Source: Psychrobacter sp. PL19 (GTDB lineage Bacteria > Pseudomonadota > Gammaproteobacteria > Pseudomonadales > Moraxellaceae). From it: a stretch of DNA of 64,000 bases. Made by a program: the position numbers and the translations under genes. Shown piece after piece: positions 60,993-64,000 of the stretch. A model generated the notes under the pieces. It searched no databases, was not told the DNA's origin, and worked only from the letters and a program-made list of their open reading frames with translations. The stretch spans positions 558,001 to 622,000 of the forward strand of contig NZ_JAGING010000001.1 of NCBI RefSeq assembly GCF_017875835.1. Direction: 5' to 3'. The first letter of the stretch is position 1; the number at the start of each line of letters is the position of its first letter.

Positions 60993-61147
60993 TATAGTTA
61001 GGTCATTCTAAAACGAATAAAGCGAGGCTGAAAATTTTTTGCAGCCTCTAGTGTGGCATAGCCGCCCAGTAAGCAAGAAAACTTTCACTAGCTGCAGGTC
61101 ATAGTTCAATATTAACGGCGTAGCTAGTTTATTTTGTATTAACTATA
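60993..61147 (+). mobile_element. MITE copy f (155 bp)
   Basis: Begins TATAGTTAGGTCATTC and ends GTATTAACTATA. The core GCAGCCTCTAGTGTGGCATAGCC, AGTAAGCAAGAAAA resembles copy b more than the 138-bp class. Lies between mnmE and nrdR. Confidence 0.78.
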
Positions 61148-61184
61148 TCAACCTAGCTTTCGGTACGAACACAAGGAAAATGGT

Positions 61185-61652
61185 ATGCATTGTCCTTATT
61201 GTAATGCGTCAGAGACTAAAGTTATTGACTCACGTTTGGCTGCTGAAGGTGCGCAAGTCCGTCGGCGTCGGCTTTGCAGTAGCTGCCAAGAGCGTTTTAC
61301 CACTTTTGAGATGGTAGAAGTGGTTATGCCACGGATTATTAAATCAAGTGGCAAAATAGAGCCCTATGACAATGAAAAACTACGTCGCTCTATCCTGCTA
61401 CCGCTACAAAAACGACCGATTACTATCGATGAACAAGAAGCCATGATCAGTCGTATTGAGAAGCGAGTACGGCAAATGGGTGAGCGTGAGATTAGCAGTA
61501 AAGTGTTAGGAGAGATCATTATGAGCGAGCTAAAAACGCTTGACGACGTTGCTTATGTGCGCTTCGCTAGTGTCTACCGCGACTTTCAAGATATTGATGC
61601 TTTTCATCAGGAAATTGCTAATATTCGCCCTATAGAGAAAAATGACAATTAA
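61185..61652 (+). CDS. nrdR: Transcriptional repressor NrdR
   Basis: 155-residue repressor of ribonucleotide reductase genes. N-terminal zinc ribbon CPYC...CSSC, then an ATP-cone ([32 protein letters not shown]). Start ATG 61185 has AAGGAAAA upstream. The first of an nrdR-ribD-ribE arrangement, common in proteobacteria. Confidence 0.95.
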   Translation: MHCPYCNASETKVIDSRLAAEGAQVRRRRLCSSCQERFTTFEMVEVVMPRIIKSSGKIEPYDNEKLRRSILLPLQKRPITIDEQEAMISRIEKRVRQMGEREISSKVLGEIIMSELKTLDDVAYVRFASVYRDFQDIDAFHQEIANIRPIEKNDN

Positions 61653-61700
61653 CTATGTATAGCAACCATCAGCTCCTTTTTTATTAAGTGTAATCTCTTT

Positions 61701-62756
61701 ATGCCAACATTAAACCACGCGCAAGATGCTCAGGACCGCTATTTTATGATGCTCGCTATAGAGCAGGCGAATTTTGGCCTATACACTACTAGGCCTAATC
61801 CTGCCGTAGGCTGCGTAATCGTAAAAGCAGAACAAGTGGTTGGACAAGGGTTTCATCCACAAGCGGGGCAACCGCATGCCGAAGTGTTCGCGCTTAAACA
61901 GGCAAGAACGCAAGCAGTAGGTGCGACGGCTTATGTGACTCTGGAACCCTGCAGCCATACTGGACGCACACCACCTTGCGCCCGAGCCCTTATTGATGCC
62001 GGTATTAAGCGGGTAGTGATTGCTGGTCTTGATCCCAATCCACAAGTTGCCGGTCGTGGAGTAGCCCTGTTAAAACAGGCTGGCATTGAGGTTATAGTTG
62101 GGACATTAAATGCTCAGGCAGAAGCGTTAAATAAAGGGTTTTTAAAGGCCATGCGTACGCAAATGCCTTATGTGCGACTCAAGATTGCGACCAGTCTTGA
62201 TGGTCGTACCGCGATGGCGACAGGCGAGTCAAAATGGATTACTTCAGCAGCCGCACGAGAAGATGTGCAGAAACTGCGTGCGCAAAGTGGCGCTATCATT
62301 ACCGGAAGCTCGACTGTCATCGCGGATGATCCACAGTTAAATGTACGCTCTACCCAGTTAGGGGTAGCTCCTGAGCAAGTGCCTGTACCACTAATTGTGG
62401 TACTTGATCGACGCAAGCGTTTAATACACGATGCGCAATCTTCTTATCGGTTATGCCGCCAACCAAAGACTTTATACTGGCGTGAAGACAATCTGCACCA
62501 GCTACTACAAACGTTAGTCAGTGAGCACCAGTGCTATGAGGTATTAGTAGAGGCGGGTGCTAGTGTCGCAGGAAGTTTTTTGAGTCAGCAGCTAGTAGAT
62601 GAGTTGATTGTTTATCAAGCGCCTTGCTTATTAGGCGCGCAAGCTCGAGCAATGGTTGAATTCAACCCCCTATCTTTAGCGCAGCAACTGCGTTTTGATT
62701 ATCACAGCCATGAGCCAGTCGGTACTGATATTAAACTTACCTTACTGCCCCTCTAA
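61701..62756 (+). CDS. ribD: Riboflavin biosynthesis bifunctional deaminase/reductase RibD
   Basis: Deaminates and reduces the pyrimidine intermediate of riboflavin synthesis. Deaminase domain with zinc motifs PHAEVFAL (His, Glu) and EPCSHTGRTPPCARAL (two Cys). Reductase domain starts YVRLKIATSLDGRTAMATGESKWIT, with SSTVIADDPQLNVR. 351 residues. Lies 49 bp after nrdR, likely one transcript. Confidence 0.96.
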   Translation: MPTLNHAQDAQDRYFMMLAIEQANFGLYTTRPNPAVGCVIVKAEQVVGQGFHPQAGQPHAEVFALKQARTQAVGATAYVTLEPCSHTGRTPPCARALIDAGIKRVVIAGLDPNPQVAGRGVALLKQAGIEVIVGTLNAQAEALNKGFLKAMRTQMPYVRLKIATSLDGRTAMATGESKWITSAAAREDVQKLRAQSGAIITGSSTVIADDPQLNVRSTQLGVAPEQVPVPLIVVLDRRKRLIHDAQSSYRLCRQPKTLYWREDNLHQLLQTLVSEHQCYEVLVEAGASVAGSFLSQQLVDELIVYQAPCLLGAQARAMVEFNPLSLAQQLRFDYHSHEPVGTDIKLTLLPL

Positions 62757-62865
62757 ATAGCTAATATATCTAAATCAGCTGTGCATAAGTGCTTGGTTAT
62801 CCACAATATTATCAAGTTGTGCTATAAATGTGGATAACTCCACTACTTTAAGTTAAGTTTCACAT

Positions 62866-62881
62866 GAAACTGTGTATAACT
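62866..62881. promoter_or_regulatory. parS-like site 10 (AGTTTCACATGAAACT)
   Basis: Core has one base change from the consensus (central G to A), plus both outer bases. Interspersed with DnaA boxes. Confidence 0.6.
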
Positions 62882-62892
62882 TTATATAGTTA

Positions 62893-62908
62893 TGTTTCAC
62901 ATGAAACT
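62893..62908. promoter_or_regulatory. parS-like site 11 (TGTTTCACATGAAACT)
   Basis: Two bases from the consensus and only 11 bp after site 10; paired sites are typical of parS clusters. Confidence 0.65.
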
Positions 62909-63239
62909 TTTAAATAACTAATAAACCGCTAATTCATAAAATAACCTTCTATTAATCAATGGTTTATCTAATAACCTGTACAGCCGTCACTCTATATATT
63001 AACAAGTGGATAGCTTGTGGATAACTATATGATAATAATGGTTTTAAATTAAAACAGTACACACAGTAAGTACTTATCCACAGTCCATTCCTGCTAGCTG
63101 CTTCGTTAAGTGTTAAATATACTTAGTTTTAAATTGAAAGCATTAGCCGACAGAGCCAAGTGAATCAAACATAGCCGCTGATTTAGTAATAACTGTCCTT
63201 AATGACGGGTATTAATGATTATAAGCAATAATATTTAGC

Positions 63240-63314
63240 TATAGTCTGTTCAACATAAAAGACAGTCGTTCATAGCAATAACCTTGTATCCTTTTTTAAA
63301 TTGGATCGACTATA
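63240..63314. mobile_element. MITE copy i (75 bp, hairpin core lost)
   Basis: TATAGTCTGTTCAACATAAA at the left, GACTATA-type right end (ATCGACTATA). Both match the flanks of copy h almost exactly, but the central GCTGCTGG...CAGCAGG hairpin is absent. Confidence 0.75.
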
Positions 63315-63332
63315 TGGCTGCTCAATCAGTGG

Positions 63333-63470
63333 TATAGTTAAAATACCTTAAAAACGCGACGGTACTGCTGGTATAAGCCTTTTGCAGCCTCTATCTGCGT
63401 AGGCACAGCAAGCAAGAAAAACTCATGCCAGCAGTAGGTTATGTATCGATATTACTTTTCATTGACTATA
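63333..63470 (+). mobile_element. MITE copy g (138 bp)
   Basis: Begins TATAGTTAAAATACC, ends TTCATTGACTATA. Same orientation and nearly the same sequence as copy a, 61 kb away. Confidence 0.88.
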
Positions 63471-63586
63471 GTAGATTGTTAGAATAACCAATATTGATAA
63501 TTGGTAGATCTTGTTATTAATGTACGAGTGTAGTGCTATGCTAATGAGTAGTTATCATAAATTATCAGCTATTAAAAATGAGTTGT

Positions 63587-63732
63587 TATAGTCGGTTCAA
63601 AATAAAAGACAGTCGTTTATAGCAATGTGCTGCTGGTATACGTTTTTTTCGCTTGCTGTTCGCAGGCGTGACAGAGCCTACAAAAAATCCGTACCAGCAG
63701 GACTGTGTCCCTTTTAAATTGAATTAACTATA
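63587..63732 (-). mobile_element. MITE copy h (146 bp)
   Basis: Left end TATAGTCGGTTCAAAATAAA; right-end complement TATAGTTAATTCAATTTAAA. These are the copies closest to the IS630-type ends in this window. The core carries GCTGCTGGTATACG, GCAGGCGTGACAGAGCC and CGTACCAGCAGG. It abuts the ribE leader. Confidence 0.88.
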
Positions 63733-63758
63733 TCAACAACCAATAAAAAGAGGTTTAT

Positions 63759-64000
63759 ATGTTTACAGGAATTATTGAAAGTGTGGGTAAAATTAAAGCT
63801 ATGGATCCCGTTGGTGGTGATATTCGCTTAATGATTGAATCTGACGACTTGGACTTTAGTGATGTGTCATTAGGTGATTCTATTGCTTCTAATGGTATCT
63901 GTCTCACGGTAGTAGATTTGGGTAGTAACTATTATGCTGTTGATGTTTCACGTGAAACTATTGCTTGCACTGCGCTAAAAGATTTAAAACCAGGTCATGT
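63759..64000 (+). CDS. ribE: Riboflavin synthase alpha subunit, 3' end outside window
   Basis: Joins two lumazine molecules to make riboflavin. First 80 codons only: starts MFTGIIESVGKIKAMD with conserved NGICLTVVDL and VSRETI, typical of riboflavin synthase barrel 1. Too short for an ORF filter because the window ends, but the ATG has AGAGG upstream. The codons VSRET are made by parS-like site 12. Confidence 0.92.
   Translation, partial: MFTGIIESVGKIKAMDPVGGDIRLMIESDDLDFSDVSLGDSIASNGICLTVVDLGSNYYAVDVSRETIACTALKDLKPGH
63944..63959. promoter_or_regulatory. parS-like site 12 (TGTTTCACGTGAAACT)
   Basis: 15 of 16 bases match; lies inside ribE, encoding VSRET. Confidence 0.72.

Larger units (their letters stand above)
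62797..63082. promoter_or_regulatory. Cluster of four perfect DnaA boxes outside oriC
   Basis: Four exact 9-mers in 286 bp in both orientations, in AT-rich DNA 6.7 kb from the dnaA-rpmH origin. Possibly a DnaA-titration or auxiliary initiation site. Function is inference. Confidence 0.7.
62757..63758. other. 1-kb gap with DnaA boxes, parS-like sites and MITEs
   Basis: Between ribD and ribE. Four perfect DnaA boxes at 62797-62805 (TTATCCACA), 62829-62837 (TGTGGATAA), 63016-63024 (TGTGGATAA) and 63074-63082 (TTATCCACA); parS-like sites 10 and 11; MITE copies g, h and i. No ORF resembles a protein, and no FMN riboswitch motif was found before ribE. Unusual for the middle of a rib cluster. Confidence 0.8.

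Noticed and set aside
62757..63758. FMN riboswitch before ribE
   Set aside because: I looked for the conserved RFN helices and found only DnaA boxes, parS-like sites and MITE hairpins.

Overview
The window is a bacterial chromosome segment that spans the replication origin. Several lines suggest a gammaproteobacterium of the Moraxellaceae, most likely Psychrobacter. These are the order rpmH-rnpA-yidD-yidC-mnmE divergent from dnaA-dnaN-recF-gyrB, a long GyrB (about 888 residues), two cold-lipase proteins strongly resembling Lip1 of Psychrobacter, and the AT-leaning composition. The assignment is by recognition, not by a search.

Layout. 1-14.7 kb is housekeeping: mpl (cut by the left edge), a GlsB/YeaQ membrane protein, def, a type III ornithine/lysine decarboxylase, an exported secretin-like protein behind dapB, dnaJ, a homocysteine methyltransferase, a DsbC-like protein with a doubled N-terminal domain, rsuA, an IMPACT-family gene, a YheT hydrolase and a thioesterase. 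14.8-19.4 kb is a decayed tandem duplication of a lipase / nitronate monooxygenase / DsrE block. 19.5-24.7 kb has a MATE pump, small membrane proteins, gene remnants and two MDR-family reductases. 24.8-30.5 kb is a plastic zone: a 10-bp tandem repeat, an IS5-type element splitting an SH3-domain membrane-protein gene, a second copy of the guaA 3' end, a TPR gene and guaA. 30.5-37.5 kb holds an AGPS-like FAD oxidase, a GlpD-like enzyme, an FGGY kinase and a 5'-truncated BCCT transporter. 39.2-44.2 kb is one large gene for a NACHT-like NTPase with a C-terminal nuclease-like domain, cut in two by an IS630-family element; removing the element and one TA restores one reading frame of about 1,346 codons. 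44.2-50.8 kb has a crotonase, a LysE exporter, rlmF, a TRIC-type channel gene and gyrB. 51.4-64 kb is the origin region: recF, dnaN, dnaA, oriC, rpmH, rnpA, yidD, yidC, mnmE, nrdR, ribD and the start of riboflavin synthase.

Three features run across the window. (1) Twelve palindromes match or nearly match the ParB site TGTTTCACGTGAAACA. They lie between and inside genes, and three sit in or beside terminators, as expected for an origin-proximal partition region. (2) At least nine copies of a short non-coding hairpin element of about 138-155 bp have ends beginning TATAGT that resemble the ends of the resident IS630-type element. They look like its miniature non-autonomous (MITE) derivatives. 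(3) Besides oriC, a second cluster of four perfect DnaA boxes and two ParB-type sites lies in the 1-kb gap between ribD and ribE.

The most interesting candidate system is the NACHT-like/nuclease protein, which looks like an anti-phage defence gene inactivated by transposition. The IS630/MITE family and the parS/DnaA-box architecture come next.
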